64,000 nt of DNA, from assembly GCA_034670405.1 (NCBI GenBank), contig JAXDDX010000035.1:1579001-1643000 (forward strand). Reading direction: 5' to 3'. This document shows, in pieces, positions 1 through 14,484 of the stretch. Both the position numbers and the translations under genes were made by a program. The notes under the pieces are model-generated. The model searched no databases, had not been told where the DNA came from, and was given only the letters and a program-made list of their open reading frames with translations. Every line of letters begins with the position of its first letter. The stretch's first letter is position 1. This DNA comes from Hoplostethus atlanticus. Taxonomy: Eukaryota; Chordata; Actinopteri; Trachichthyiformes; Trachichthyidae.

Positions 1-1945
1 TGCTCGCTCAGCCCCAAAGGATGACCTCATGGGGCTAGCAGCTGCCATCACCATTCTCACAGGAGTTAATAGGAACAGCATGTAGCCCCTGGAAAGGACT
101 TGCATCTCTCTCACTTACTCTCTGTATCTCTCTCTCTCTCTCTCTCTTTGTCCCCACCAGTTCAACATTAGAGAGCCAACTAACATCATTTTTCTTTTTT
201 CTTTTTTTTAACTTTTCTCTTTTTCTTTTAATGCTGCCTTAGCCTAGATTGAAGAATAGCGTAATGTCAATTATTATGTAAGTTGTTCCATTAAAAAAAA
301 AACAGTTGGTATGTCATTTTCACTCCACACTGTTTCAAAAATACAGATGCATCCTCTAATTTGAAGCTACTGTGGAAGTTATAATTTAGCTGATGGTTCA
401 ATTTCAGTGATATTCCATATTGGGTTTAAGTGAAAGGCCAGCAGTCATTTTATAGGGGCAGGTGTCAACATTTTACAAATGGAGGATATCTCATTTTGAA
501 ACACAACGCTTCACTTGTTTCAGTCATAACACTAAAAAGTTAGAGCTCAAGCTTCTCGGGTTCATTTGAGAAGGGCCCGGCTATAGTATTTCTCCGCCGG
601 TCCTGCTCGTCTCCTAACTGCTGCTTCTCTCGGCTCATTTATTGTCAGAGCAACTGTGAAATGTGTTTTGTTGGCCGATGGTTGTGTGTTCTAATGATAT
701 ACTCTACATTCATTCAGATATCCCCCTGTGTGTCTTCAGCAATTGGACCTACATTGCAACGCGTTGCGTAATGTGTGAGCCATATGACAGTTATTTATCA
801 AACGGCAGTACACTAACCCACTATCTGGGCTTTGAATCAGACCACAGACGAACAGCAGAGAGAGATCAAATTCTTACAGTCCAGAATTCCTGTTTCATTC
901 CTGCAATAAAACACGCCAGAATAGCATCCTTCGGACATTTCAAAAGCAAAAGTTTCATTCTTTTCTGAGGGCTGCGCCATATTTGAAACCTCTCCAAGAA
1001 ATGATTTAGTAATTCAACACGAGATGTTATGAAAAGCCATTTTTAATAGACAAAAAGAAAAAAAACTAATCCTTAAATGGCAAAGCTACAAACTTCAGTT
1101 AAAAATAATGTGTTTTTCCTTATCAAAATGATCCAGTATAATTGGTTAAAAATAAATATTTTTTGAAAAAACAGATTGAATGAGACTGTTGATAGACAAG
1201 TAGGCTTATTACGTGTAATGCATGAAAAGGAAGAAATTCTGTACATAATTGAAAGAGAGTTAGAGGAATAAATCAAATATTGCTGTCCTCCAAGCAAAAC
1301 ATTTTATACTACAGTGGCATTGGACCAGTGAAGATGTTAGCTATTAAGGTCGTGACTACACATTTTGGACTTTGTGGCTTCCATCTTTTCCATATGGTGA
1401 GAAAACAATGTTCTGTACAAAGTGCTTAACTTATACTGCATCTTGGCTGGCCGAGCTCACGCGTGAAGTCCTCTGGAATGTCCGTTGCTTGCAAGTTTGA
1501 TGTGGAAATAACCGGTCCACACTCCCGACACTTTGATCTTGTTTTGTAACGGCGTGAGTGGAAACTCTACAGCTTTTCTTCAGAATATTAAAAAAGCGAA
1601 TGATCCCAAGCGAGAATTCCTGTTTCGACTGATCGTTATACCAAAAGAAACACGGTTAAAAGAATACATTTGTACATACATGAAATGATGGCACTTGTAT
1701 ATATTGGTGATTTATATACAGATTAGTTTTAGGTAGAAATGGAACATACACCACTGAGTCATTTAACAGCATCATAATACAATCAGGTGTGAAAGCCATT
1801 TGGCACTCAGATCAGAAATCATTCAACTGTCCTCAAAGTCTTGTGAGTTTTCTTGACCATCAGTCATGCGGTCAATAATACATAGAAGAAGAGTGAAAGA
1901 AAGCTGCCAAAACGACAATGTCCGTCAATGGCTCTGGCTGCGTCT
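1..1945. other. 3' flank and possible 3' UTR of apcdd1l
   Basis: No coding exon is recognisable here. A CT microsatellite lies at about 127-148. Because apcdd1l is read leftwards and stops at 1946, part of this stretch is probably its 3' UTR. Reverse-strand polyadenylation signals occur at 638-643 (AATAAA) and about 1042-1047 (ATTAAA); either could end the transcript, and the sequence alone does not decide. The open frame at 663-968 on the plus strand has no recognisable domain and is likely chance. Confidence 0.4.
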
Positions 1946-4155
1946 CTAATACACACAGAACCAGCTGCACAGCACCGATCCCAGCACCAGTAGCGCCAGC
2001 TGTGCCAACCTCTCCGTCCCACTGGCTGCTAACTGGACCTGCTTGCTGTTAGAACCTGAGCCGTAACGATGCGAGGGCAACGTCTCCCCCCCGCTGCAAA
2101 GCACCATGGGAGCCTGAAAGGAGGTGGGCCTCCTCTGCGGTCGGTCGGGGCTAGATCCGTCGGTCGGCCTCTCTCCGACGAACAGCAACGGGTGTTTCCT
2201 GTGGTTCAGCTCGATCTTGAAGAGCTCATACTCCTTGTGTGGCAGCTTGATGCCCAGCACGGTGCACCCGTCTGTGGAGGTCAAGTCCTGCTCCACCCCG
2301 ACCTCCCAGCCGCCCGCCTGGCCGCAGCTACCTGGCCTCGTCCCGTTCAGCACCTTAGCCGTGGACTCCTCCAGAGCTGTAACTCTCACTTTGGTGACCT
2401 TGAAAACAAACTCAGTGGCGCCCGAGGCCTTGACGGAGGGGTTTCCCTGGGCGTAGTGGCCGGAGGCTCTCAGGGTGAAAGTGGGCTGAGAGCAGGCGGG
2501 GTCGGAATAGTGGTGGTAGACCCCCTCCCACGCGTGCTGGTCGGGATCAAAGGTGAAGTCCCGGGTGAGGAAGAGGACGGCGGGTCGGGCTTCGCAGCGC
2601 TGGCTGACCCAGCGGCCTTCCACAGATAGAGGGGCCGCGGGGGTGTGGGGCAACACTGGGGGGCGCTGCTCCGAGGACCGGTACACCAGGGCACACACGG
2701 GGCAGGGATGGACGTGATGCTGGAGAGGGTCACAGACAGGCATGTGTTCACAAATGTTACGCTGTCAGAAGAGTTTTATGAACATTGATGATCGATACCT
2801 AGAGTGTAATAATCACAATAAATCGGTGGCCAGCAGTGCTAGATTGTGGTGGTACTCTGTAGTACGAGTGTGTGAATGTGTGTAACCCTCCCTCCCTGTG
2901 CACATACTCCCCAGGCTGTTTCTGTAAATACGTTTTTATAGTCAAGTTGCCTTGTTAAAGAGAATTGAAAGCAAAAAATACAGTGGTCTCACCATCGCGT
3001 TCTGCAGGGGCTGCTGGTACCCTGTGGGTCGGTAGTGAGTTCTCTGTGTCCAGTCAGTGTGTATATCCCCTAAGAACAGCTCCTGGACCTTCCTTCCGTG
3101 GTTGTGGTGCTGTGTCTCCACCCGGACTAGGTCCATCTCCATCATGGAGAAGCCCAGAGCCCCCAGACAGGCCCTACCTGCCCGGGCGTTGTACAGCTCA
3201 TACAGCCTCCCCGGCACCATTCGACTCAGGGCCAGACCCACGCACACCGGAGGCAGCCGGGCGGCCAGCCTCTGCGCGGCTACGGGGCTATGGACTACGA
3301 TGCCCACCTTGCTGAGGTGGTGTTCGGCCTCGGTGGCCCCGCGGGTGATCCAGGAGGCCTGGCGCAGCCGCAGCTTCCCCCTGATCATCAGGGAGTAGGA
3401 TGGGTCCTCGCAGCCGCTGTCGGTGTAGTAGTGCTGCAGGGCCCGGAACTGACGGCTGGAGTGGAAGGTGTAGAAGCGGGTTATGAACTCCGGGCCAGGC
3501 CGAGCCTCACACCTGATCACAAGAGAAGAGGGAAGCGGTTAGCGTCTACCCATCCACACCTCAAACACACCTCCACACATTCATGAACTGATCAATTATT
3601 GGACACACAAGTATACAATATTTACACTTGAGGACCACAAAAGGCATTTTAGTCGAGACACTTCCCTCCTCCTCTTGGGGCCCTGAGTAGTAGTACCCAT
3701 ATTCTCTCCACTAAATTGCCCCAGGTAGTGAGTAGCATTTAGTAACCTCATTTCAGATTTTACTGATGATACTTTTGCAGTAGCCTGGAATGAAAAATCT
3801 TAGACAGACAGACAGGCTGGTGACATTTCTATCTCTGACACAATGTTATGATCAGGTTAAGATAAGAGGTATATTTGGGATTTTCCTTGGGATGTTCACC
3901 ACATATGCTGACTACCAATGAGTCTGAAACACTGGTACTGTAATTGTAGTAGAGAAATGAGGCAGCAGATACGAGGTTTTCAAGTTAACCAAAATCAAGT
4001 CGGTTTATTAAAAGACGGCTGCAAAATAAACATATTTGTTAAATAACAATCATTTATTTAACAGTTAAAACACTACGTAATAGTTAAGTCTACTGAGACA
4101 CAACTGTAAAAACGTAGCTGTTTGCTACCAAAGGCGCTGGAGGCCAGGAGACACA

Positions 4156-4206
<51 letters not shown>

Positions 4207-4815
4207 GAGAAAGTGCACAGGAGAAAGGTTAGATGCAATACACACTCACACACATGCAGTGAAGAAGGGGAAGGTTAGAGGACCCTATCAGTTACAACCC
4301 CCCTCCCCGTGACACGGTGGCCTACATAAGAGGCAAAGAAGGAGTGTGTCATACACTTGTGACAGTTGGTGTCAAATAAGTACAATAATAAAAGCTCTAA
4401 CTCCAGTGATAAAATGTAAAAAAATCACAAGGTTCCAGCACAAAAAGGGAAATTTAAAGGGGAAGCAAGTCAAGAGTAACCTTAAACATCTGGTGTGGAC
4501 AAATTAACAGATCTTAAAGGTTTATGTCTCCCTGCTACATTTACTACTTTACTTAATCGCTACAACAACTTTGTAGACAATTTACCTTGTTGACACCCAA
4601 GTGCCCTCCAGCCTGGGGGGGACGTCCACTGTGGTTCTCACCCTGTCCTGCAGGTGGCGGTACTGACAGTAGGGCTCCCACTGTGAGCTTTCACTGTAGT
4701 TGGAAGAAGAGCTGAAGGGGGCTGTTGGGACGTCCCATAGTTCACTCCCCGTCCCGGCCACGAGCACGGCTATGGGAGAAAGCAAACACAACAGTAAATA
4801 ATCTCCAGTTGTCAT
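1946..4815 (-). CDS. apcdd1l: Apcdd1-like protein, Wnt-pathway inhibitor at the plasma membrane
   Basis: Three coding exons join in frame: 4586-4815, 2993-3512 and 1946-2761, giving about 521 residues (human APCDD1L is about 500). Every junction has an AG acceptor and GT donor; the first join splits an Arg codon (AG|G) and the second is phase 0 after QNAM. Residues about 1-20 form a hydrophobic signal peptide (LLLCLLSPIAVLVAG). Two APCDD repeats follow, each opening with a CEARP motif and an aromatic FYTF or DFTFDPD stretch, with tryptophan- and cysteine-rich bodies. The C-terminus is a hydrophobic segment (LALLVLGSVLCSWF) that fits a membrane anchor. APCDD1 proteins bind Wnt and LRP5/6 extracellularly and dampen beta-catenin signalling; that role is family knowledge. 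I prefer apcdd1l over apcdd1 because the neighbours have human chromosome-20q counterparts, where APCDD1L lies; APCDD1 is on human chromosome 18. The start Met is the only one that precedes the signal peptide. Confidence 0.9.
4151..4203. repeat. (CA)n microsatellite in apcdd1l intron 1
   Basis: An almost uninterrupted CA dinucleotide tract of about 50 bp in the 1.07-kb intron between the first and second coding exons of apcdd1l. Confidence 0.95.
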
Positions 4816-5992
4816 TGTCTTGTATTCCGATCAGATAAACTCAGAAGGCTCCATTACAAATCATTCAGATTCCCAGCCTGATTTTGACCATACAGTGGCG
4901 TTCATGAGAAACAGGAACGCCGAGCGATTCGGTTCAGAGATGATTATCAGCCTCGTTCATCAGAAAATGAAGGGAACAAATAGTGGGGGATATTTCACCC
5001 CTTCTCCTCTCTTCACATTTAAACACAATTCTGGTTGACTGCAAGCAGTTTGAGGGTTGTGATTTCTGTAAATTTTCCATGTAATGAGTGGTGAGCGGGT
5101 GCTATAGAAACCGTACATTCTGAATCAGGACGCTGGCTACGGCGCACACGGTTTTGGCTTGTCAGTTCAAGTCGGCCTGCAGCTGCAGCTCACACGTCTA
5201 GTTTTGGGGTCTCCTGTATGTGTGTGTGTGTGTGCGTGTGTGTATATCGTGTGTTGCATCTTGTCAACAGCGGGTCACTGACAGCAGCAGGCCAACGTAG
5301 CCAAAAACATCTGTTGATAATATGATTCAAAAACACTTGCGATGATGAATGGTCTCCTTTAGGATTTCCCAAACACTGACAGTTCAGTTAATCCAAATGA
5401 AAACATTATTCATCCTATAACACTTATTGATCTGACACATGCACATCTGCGGTCTCTCTGCCTGTCATTAGCCATAAGTACACACTCCACTTGTATCCTA
5501 CTTGTTGTAGCGTGGAGATCTGTCCACCGTTGACGGAGCAAGGCCAAGAGCTACGATCTGGTTTCAGCTCAGACAAAAGGCTAGCGGATTCTCTGATTGC
5601 ACCCCGATGGTTGGAACATGAGAAAAGCCACTGGGATCTGGGCAATATGTGTATGTGTATATATGTATTAGTGTGTGTGTGTGTCTGTGTCTCTGTGTGA
5701 GTATGATGAAAATGATGGCTTTAATTTCATCCTCCCAAAACAAATGTCAAACAGCAAGGGGGATGAGTCCTCACAGGCTCCTCCATCTCCTATATATTGT
5801 CTGATTTTCCTCTTTTTTTTCCTTCTGTCTACCATCCCACGTTGTTCCTCTCTCTCTGTGGCTCTATCTGTTTGCTATCACTCTTCCTTTCTCTCACTCT
5901 CCCACTCTTTCTTAAGTCATCATATCCATCTTGTTTTTTCCTCTCTACCTCTCTATCTTCCCATTTCTGTTTTTCCCTTTTATTCCCCCTTA

Positions 5993-6031
<39 letters not shown>

Positions 6032-7859
6032 TTCTCTTACACTCCCTACTCGGGGCTGCAGAATCTCATCATAGGCCCTTTGGTGGACAGCTTTATGGAT
6101 GTACTCTGGGTTCAGTTGGAGGGGCCTCTCCCTTGTTTGACTTAGATACGCTCACTTCTCCCCTCTTCTCGCAGCGCACATGGGGGGGGGAGAACGTCAC
6201 CTCTCGAGCCCCGGCTTCAACTGGGAGGTAGTTGTGGAAGTGTTGACTGCTCAGACCGCGGCTCAGCCGTCCGGTTCAGTCACAGATCTCTTTGTTCCCT
6301 CACGGAGACACAGATGGAGCAGAGTCACCCTGGGGAAATGGGGACTTGTATATTGACTTGTAGGCGGCCAATGAGTTGTGCCTTTAAAGAGGAGCCCAAC
6401 TGGAGAGCATTTAGTGACCTTGGCCGTGTCAGAGGGAGGAGGTTTCTTGCCTCCCTTACCGTTGGAATGCATCCCATGTGGTGACCACAGCCCCATACAT
6501 GTCAGCGCAGTCCTTTCCTAACGTCCTTCCACCTGATGCATGCGCACACACACATACACACACACACGCATGCACACACACTTACAGCTGGGGATGTTTG
6601 AGCTCTATACAGTCACACTCCGCAAAGACAGATTTAAGCTCAAGGCACATTTCTCCTCCTTAGAGCAATTTGATTTATGTCAATTTGTTGATATGAGTAA
6701 TACTTTTTTTCTGTCACAGGCATTGAAACATGTTTGCAATTTTCCCCCGTGTGATGATGTGTTTGTTTATGCTCCATGTCACTGCAGCTGGCAAGGGAAT
6801 CCGGTCAGACGGACTCAGCTGAGCTCCCGCGGGAGAATTCAGAGCTGAAATACTAATCAAGATTAATTAATTTCCACTGCTCCTTGCGAGTCATCCGATT
6901 GGTCTGTTTTGTGTTATCCCCGTCTGTAACTGCATGCAACATGCTGCCAAAATAGTTACTCACACATATTGCAATGAATGGACAGAGAGGCTTAGAGTTA
7001 TAGTATGTGATGTGGAATCATTTGGGTTGCTATATTTGAGTTCCTGTTTTGGCCAAAGCAGTTCTATAGTGTTTCTTGAGGTCACTTGTCATTCAGGCCC
7101 TCTCCCTCCTTGGATCTCATTCCAGTCGGGCATATGGTTGCATTTACTAAAACTGCACTCGTAAAAACACAGCTTAGTAAAACAAAATTGCTCATCGTGG
7201 GGTTTTAAGTATTCTTCTACAAAAAGAGGCTATTCTAGCCACAAGTGAGACAATGTAGTAATACAGATGATGATATCCAACAGGGAGCTAGGCCCCTTCA
7301 CAATTTGGAGGAGATGGGGGGAACTATTTTAGTTGATTTGCTTCCTGCATAGGCGGTGAAATATCATTAGCCTTACCCTGCAGTGGTTCCCAATCATTTC
7401 CCTCATCAGGGCCCCTTAAACCTCCCCCTGCACAGCGTCTACAGGGCCAGGTGCATCTTGCAAAAAAACATATTACACATATGTATCTCTCTCTCTCTCT
7501 ATTTTCTCTCTCTCTCTCTAATGCAGTCCTCGCTAATTCTCTGATCAAGGGCGATCTCTAGACCTACTGCGTTGAACCTGGTTTCACCCATAATACCCAA
7601 GAGCAGGTGAACACGTCAGCTCTGATGAGGTACAAGCAGGCCCAGACACTCATCACCAGTTTGTCCTCCTGCAATGTCATCATTCTCCCACAAGGGGTCA
7701 GTGCAGCTGTCTGTGACCTGCGTGTGGTCTGGACGGCCAGCCTGTCATCACTACCAGCCCGCCACTGCCACCGGACATCGCTGCAACTAGCCTGCCTGTG
7801 TGACTGATGACCAGCCAAAGTAATCTACCTGTCTTGGAACTTCCAAAGTTATGCTGTTT

Positions 7860-7860
<1 letters not shown>

Positions 7861-7911
<51 letters not shown>
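7861..7911. repeat. (CA)n microsatellite
   Basis: Perfect CA repeat of about 50 bp. Confidence 0.95.
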
Positions 7912-7913
<2 letters not shown>

Positions 7914-8759
7914 GAGACATTGATTTATAGAAGGGATGCCATTTATAAAGGACCTCCAGGCTGCACACTGTTTGTTTGTTTGTGTTAGTGATTAGGGTTT
8001 GGCAGCTCTCGCTCTCCTCTCATGTCTCATCCGCAGCGCCAAAGTCAAAATACGGTTTTATGTACTTCTCTATTTGGAGCTGTCCTCTGCAAACAAGAGC
8101 TAGATCCAGCCACTTTTGATTCACGGCCCACATCTTGTGGGGGAATCAAGCGCTCAACGCTTAAGCCAGCCCTGTGCAGTCCATTAGAGAGAGACCCCTC
8201 TGTCAGCTTCTTACCTTGCTTCATTGGAGCTTTTCAAGAAGAGCTTGGTCCACTAAACTTGCCAAAGTGGGGGTAGGCAAGGTTAAAAAAAAAAAAATGT
8301 TCAGGATGGTCCTTGAAATGATGGCACAATGCAAGGCTAAGCGAATTTTTGTGTGCAAACATTTTAACTGCTTCCTCATCTTTTTTTTTACTCCATCCTG
8401 GCCCCACTCTCTACAGTTTCAGTCCCCGGCGGGCCCCGAGGTACTGTATAGCGTCCCTCTGTCTCTCTCTCTCTCTCTAATCTCTCAATCCGTCTCACTG
8501 CCTCAGTGCCGCGGGACAAAACCCTCTTAACTGTCCCTGAGTTTTTTCACCTCACGCATCGCCACATGGCTTTTGTGAGGCCAGTGCCCTCCTGGCCCGG
8601 CCTGGCCCTGCTCCGCCTTACCTCACCCACCCCCCCCACCCCCCCCCCTCCCCCTGATTACTGCTCCCTTGATGAAAAAGCCATGATGTTTACGCCTCAT
8701 TTCTCCTGGATGGATTTCAGATTCCTCCCTTCTTTTTTTTCTTTTCCTTCTTTGTTTAG

Positions 8760-8769
<10 letters not shown>

Positions 8770-8802
<33 letters not shown>
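8770..8802. repeat. (GT)n microsatellite
   Basis: GT repeat of about 32 bp directly following a run of T residues; further GT tracts follow at 8941-8978. Confidence 0.9.
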
Positions 8803-8803
<1 letters not shown>

Positions 8804-11667
8804 TGTCGGTGGTTGATGAGGTGAAGTTGGTCAGGATGAGGAGGTGTGGGTGGGGAGGGGAGGGGAGTGGGGTAAAAGCTTCTTCATGTGCTATAATGAC
8901 CCCAAACTCTTGCAAGTCATGATTACCGGGGTGAAGGATGTTTGTGTGTGTGTGTGTATGTGTGTGTTCGTGTGTGTGTCTGGGCACCCACAAGCATACG
9001 TACATTCCCATGTGTACTCATGCATTTCTTGCACCGTGTGACGTGGGAGAGCAGAAATATGAAATGGTGCAGTCGAGATCCTCTCCATTCCACATGTTTA
9101 GCTGGCCGCTGTACTTCATTCACAGTTCACAGCTGCTTTTTCACACACTCAGTCGCTGAGTTGTCCTCCAGATCTTGGATCGGTGTCATAAGATATCTGG
9201 ATTGGTTGTATAATGGGAAGGATCTCACCGCCCACGTATTGATGGATAAAAATGATTTCAGGTAATCCCTTGCAGGGGAATAACGCTCTAAATCATTGAC
9301 TTTTTCACAAGCGTTGCATAATCCCTCACAAAATATGACCAGCTATATATTGGATGCTGTCGTCTTATGTGCAGATTCTTCACTTTCTACTCTGTGGAGG
9401 TCAGCGTGCACGCACAAAGAATAGAAGTACCCGCGCTGCATCGCTCCATCTCTTCCAATGATTCTTGGGAATGGAGCAACAGTGCGGCAAGCATGTAAGA
9501 AGTAGTAATATGGCAAGTAATTCTTAGCTTTTGTTTTAACAGCTTTTGACTTCAAATAGTTTTCTTTGCAACCCTCTGGCCCAACCCCACCTATCAAAGC
9601 AGGCTAACACAAGCAAAGTATTTTCAAATTCTATTCGGCTCAGGCCTGCTTACTACAGAAACCCCGCATCTGTCTTTCCCCCTGTCCTTCAGTCAATGTT
9701 GTCGCCCGTGGAAACAACAAAGTCAGGCCCGGGTCAGGTTGATTTAGAAGTATTTCAAAGAACATGAGGTCTGTTGTGTTATTCTAACCCCGAGTCCCCC
9801 TTCCTGTTGCGGGGCTTTCACCCACGGTCTCTCGTAGTGTCTCCCTGCCTTGGAGTATCCCTCGGTCCCTGAGGCGAGCACACGGATGACTGCTGTTGTC
9901 TTTTCATCACGGCGTAAGCTGGCTAATCCAGCCGCCTCGTTTATTTAGACAAGGGATCTGGAGGGGTTTGTCCAGCAGACCTTGCTGCCAGTTCCTCTGC
10001 GGTTAGGAAACCCTGGCTCCTGTTCGTGCAACAACAACACACAGCTCGTCCCGCTATGTCTCACACCCCCGCCATGAATAAAATAACCAACGGATTAGGC
10101 CAACACCTCCGCCTCCTCCATCACCACCATTCCATCATGTTGCATGTGCAAAAAACATCACCAAAACTACTGCAATCCTCCTGCACTAGGTACTACCAGG
10201 GGCTATGATGGTTTTAGATCATAGCTCATTCTTAATAATGATGTTCAGCTTTTCATGTTTGCAATGCTACTTTTTCAGAACTATGTCTGCTGTGAGTCAC
10301 ATTTCAAAGGGAGCCACTGGATGGACTATCATCCCTTTATTTGTTATTTTTTCCACTGTCTAATTATGGGCTATTAGACAGCGCTAGATGCTAGAGAGGA
10401 TCCCTGATTGTAATAGCACCTGACAACGCATTGTGGCGTGTCTCCTTAGCGGACAGCTGAGGCAGTCAAGATGGAGATAGCAGACAGGGAAAGTTGATGG
10501 TCCGTTGATGTTTTAGAGCTGAGATTACATCGGTTTCACCTTAATCCAAAGGTTTGGCGTGGAGAGGTTTTGGAAGAGTCGGTGGCTGTTTCACATACTT
10601 CAAGTTGGAACAGGACAATTAAGGGCCTAAACAGGAAAACTGCATCCAAGGTTTCATTTAGAATTGGATTGAGGGTTTTTTCTGTTCAAAACATATGGTC
10701 AGATGAGGTAGTGATAGGATACGATCACTGATTTTTCACATCTAAAGATACACCAGACCTTACACTAATATTTACTGTCTCTTCCGCTCAATCAATTGCT
10801 CACTTTTATCTTCCTTAAAAACTTAAACAAGGGTGACAGCATCCAGCTAAGAATAGAGTCTGTAGCGTTAGGGTTCAAAGGGTGGTAAGTACATAGGGGA
10901 AAAACACTGAATCGGTTACTATAGCGACCTGCAAAATGACAAGCAATAGGGAATCAATATTTTGAGTCATGTTAGAGTCAATACATTGAGTTGGGACATT
11001 TTTTTGACCATGAATTTTTCTTCCACAGAAATTATATTACACCTGTCATAATATACCATAATACAAATGTTGCGGTCCAAACCCTTTGGTGATTTATAAT
11101 TCTACTTTGATATCAAGGTTAATTTCCAATGAGGTTTCTGTCCACGATGAAAGCTTCCCCCGGTCTGAGGAACTGCTCAGCTCCTTATGTGTCTAGGGCC
11201 CGACAACTCAACCGCCCCTGTCTCCTCTACTTGACTTGAGTGGTGGAAAAGAAAAACAGTTCACAGATACCAGTCTACCAGTCTACCATTGAGGCAGCGA
11301 AGGGTGGGGGAGGGAGGGCGGGAGGGAGGAGGAGGAGGAGGCGGGCAGCAGGGGTGCAGGATAGTGATTATAACCGGGCAGATGTCTCCTCCTGTCTCTC
11401 TCCCTCCACCATCACCCTAACCAGGCCTGACGGACAAAACGCCGCGCTCCCCCCCCGACCAAGGCTGCGGCGGCTGGGCTATCAGCTCCGCACAGCAGCC
11501 TGAGGTAGGGTCAGTAATGGCTGGCTCCTGTTATTCTAACCATTAACATAATGGCAACATTAGTTCCAGGGCCACGCTTCCCTGCTCCCAGGGACCCCAT
11601 TGTTTAAAGGCACCGACCAGGGCCCTTTTTAAGACTCCTCTACTGGTCGCAGATCCAACTGGGGCTT

Positions 11668-11708
<41 letters not shown>

Positions 11709-12674
11709 TGAAAACAGACCGGCTATTCATAAGTCTGATGTCAGCGCAGGTTATGTTTTTGTTTTTGAAAGTAGGAATCCAAAATGTGGAACTGTGCAAA
11801 TCATTTGAATTGTGACAAATGACATAATGATTTCCTCGTAATTATGAGTTTGTCTTTTCTAATATTTTCCTTTTTTCGTCTCCATATCCTGCCATGTGTT
11901 CCTTAAGCTGAATCACCAAGGATTCAGCTGATTTCTCACATGGGAGAGTGTTTATCTCATTGTTTTCACACCAACACTGCTCTGGATTATAGAACAAATC
12001 TCGTTTTTTTTTTTAGATCAGATGATAAAAGTTGGATTTCACACTAGAGTCCTCAAGAAAAAAACATAGCAGTGTAGATTTCCATTATTGAAACTCACAG
12101 AAAAGTTTTTAAACAAAAGTTTTTAAACAACATTCAACTTGGACAAAATATTGGTAAAAATCAGACTTCATATCAAGGCTGAATTTGAACTTAATCAGGC
12201 TTAATTTTCACTCAAGTCATCAAATTCTTTGGATCTCTGGGAGCAATTATATTAAACAGACAGAAAAACGCACCGCCATCCTGCCAACAGTGCCTCAACT
12301 CACCTTGCCAGAGCCACAGCACCCAGACTACCTTCAACAGGTGAGCGAAACGTCCATGTGACATGTTTCCTGCTTCCACGCACTTCGCCTCACACTGCTC
12401 GGAAAACAAACTTTGATCCTTGGGGGAAATCCAAAGAAGCAGGCGGCTGCTCCCGTCAGCAAGAGATGGTCATTTAGGATATCACCATGACACGAGCAGA
12501 GATGAACTGTCTAGTAAATCCGAAACCCCTCGTGTCCCGTACAGCCAGCAGCTTCTCTTCTACTCCAACTTGTTGGCTTCCATGGTCTGATAAGAAAAGT
12601 CCTCAGTTGGAATCTCTTCATGCAACTTCTCCTCACTGGTGCTTTCCTTTAGTTGGAGAGGGGGAGAGTAAATG

Positions 12675-12713
<39 letters not shown>

Positions 12714-13191
12714 AAAAAAAAGTCACACACCGTTGCCTCACTCGGTAGTGCTGTGGATTGGTTCCACTCTATGCATGTGCCGTGAGTGTGTGTGTGCATG
12801 TGAGTGAGAGAGTATTTGTGTGTGAATGTGTGTGTGCTCCTGTCTGGCTCTTAGTTTTGAGCTGAGAAGGAGGGAGTGAGGGGAGGGGAAGGGGGTGAGG
12901 GAAGGGAGGTGAGGTGGGGGCAGATATAGAAAGTTTCAGAGTGTGTGGAGGAGGGGACTTAAGCTTCAAACTTCCTAAAGTGAAGGCTCTGGGGAGCTTT
13001 TAGAGCAAGGTGCAAAAGGGCAGTGGGGGAATAGTACTAGCAGCTCCGACGCTCCGCCACATCGAGATTCTACACACACAATATGCCTCCAGGTACTTCA
13101 ACTGAGAGAAATTCAATTTTCACATTTTTACTTCTTACCTCATGGAGCAGCGAGAAAATGTCTAACCTCAAATCTGTGGCAGCTGCAGAGC

Positions 13192-13223
<32 letters not shown>

Positions 13224-14008
13224 ATTAGAAAGGCACATACACAAACGGTCCAGTCACACTGATTCATAGATTCTGCATATACATGTGGTCTGACTGAGCT
13301 GTTGACACTGCTGACCGCTGCGGAGGTAAAGAGGAGTTTCAAAGTGCCTGCCAAGGGAGAAGTTGGCAGCACATCTACGACGGGTGGGCTGACCAGAAGC
13401 CTGGCCCGGGACTCAGGGGCTGTGTACCCCCCTCCCCTCCCCCCCTCCCCCCCCCGACACCATTAGGCACAGGCAATGGCCAATGCAACCGGGCTTGGGT
13501 AACTTTTTCCCGCCAGCGCAGTGTTTTATATGGCAGATTTGTAATGCATCATCTTGGTTACATTACAACTTGGTCACGCAGTCTTTGCCAGTTGACAATT
13601 CCCCTTAATCCTCTCTCCTTGAACTGTTCCCCCCGTGGAGAGCGCTGGCCACAGGTTCTCACAGTATCCTCTTTATGTCCTGCAAGGTCATGATGCACTT
13701 GGGCAAGCGAGGACGGCTTCACGGATGGTCGTTACATTTCTTTGCACCGTCCCGTTTGGTCTTCACCGCCCAAGCAACGCCTGTGTATCGTCATCACGGC
13801 TATCGTGTTGGGAGAGCCTAATCTGATTGTTGATCAGTGCCTCTGGGTATGTACTAACTTGCTGTGACAGACCCCACAGAGTGTGTGTAGAGGAGGAGGG
13901 AGGACAGACGCTACTGATCTCTGATCCCAGATCTGACAGCTGGCTCCCTCAGGAGGACACTGCCTGGGGTGTCAGGGGCTTTGATCCACTCAGGGTCCTC
14001 TCTGGAAT

Positions 14009-14009
<1 letters not shown>

Positions 14010-14065
<56 letters not shown>
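14010..14065. repeat. (CA)n microsatellite
   Basis: Perfect CA repeat of 56 bp, the first of three long CA arrays within about 470 bp. Confidence 0.95.
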
Positions 14066-14067
<2 letters not shown>

Positions 14068-14180
14068 GCCAGTCACATCAACAGTATGAACACATGCACG
14101 TGTATGCATGCACACAATATTTCTCTTTCTCTCACTCCTGTTTCTCTCTCCTGTCTCCAACACACAGACTCTCTCTCACT

Positions 14181-14182
<2 letters not shown>

Positions 14183-14253
<71 letters not shown>
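14183..14253. repeat. (CA)n microsatellite
   Basis: Perfect CA repeat of about 71 bp; another CA array lies at about 14446-14481. Confidence 0.95.
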
Positions 14254-14255
<2 letters not shown>

Positions 14256-14447
14256 CTGGGCCTCGCCTGCTGGCACACGAGTACAGGAGCTGGCACATGT
14301 GCCTAAGAACACAGTCAATGCTATTTTATAATCAAATAATTTCTCAGTCCTGTAACTAATACCTCTCCACCAAACATGAACTATCAACTACGGTGGGCTG
14401 TGTGTGTGGTGTGTGTTTGCTTGGGCACATGTCCTACATGTCAACAC

Positions 14448-14484
<37 letters not shown>

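Noticed and set aside
2069..2629. Plus-strand open frame of 186 codons across the last apcdd1l exon
   Set aside because: It is the antisense shadow of the conserved APCDD domain exon and matches no known family.
8022..8922. Overlapping plus-strand frames that might be exons of an unknown gene
   Set aside because: No consistent acceptor-donor pairs joined them to a recognisable protein; pyrimidine and GT tracts explain the open frames.
13827..14331. Long frames encoding Thr-His repeats
   Set aside because: They are translations of CA microsatellites with no flanking domain or splice pattern.
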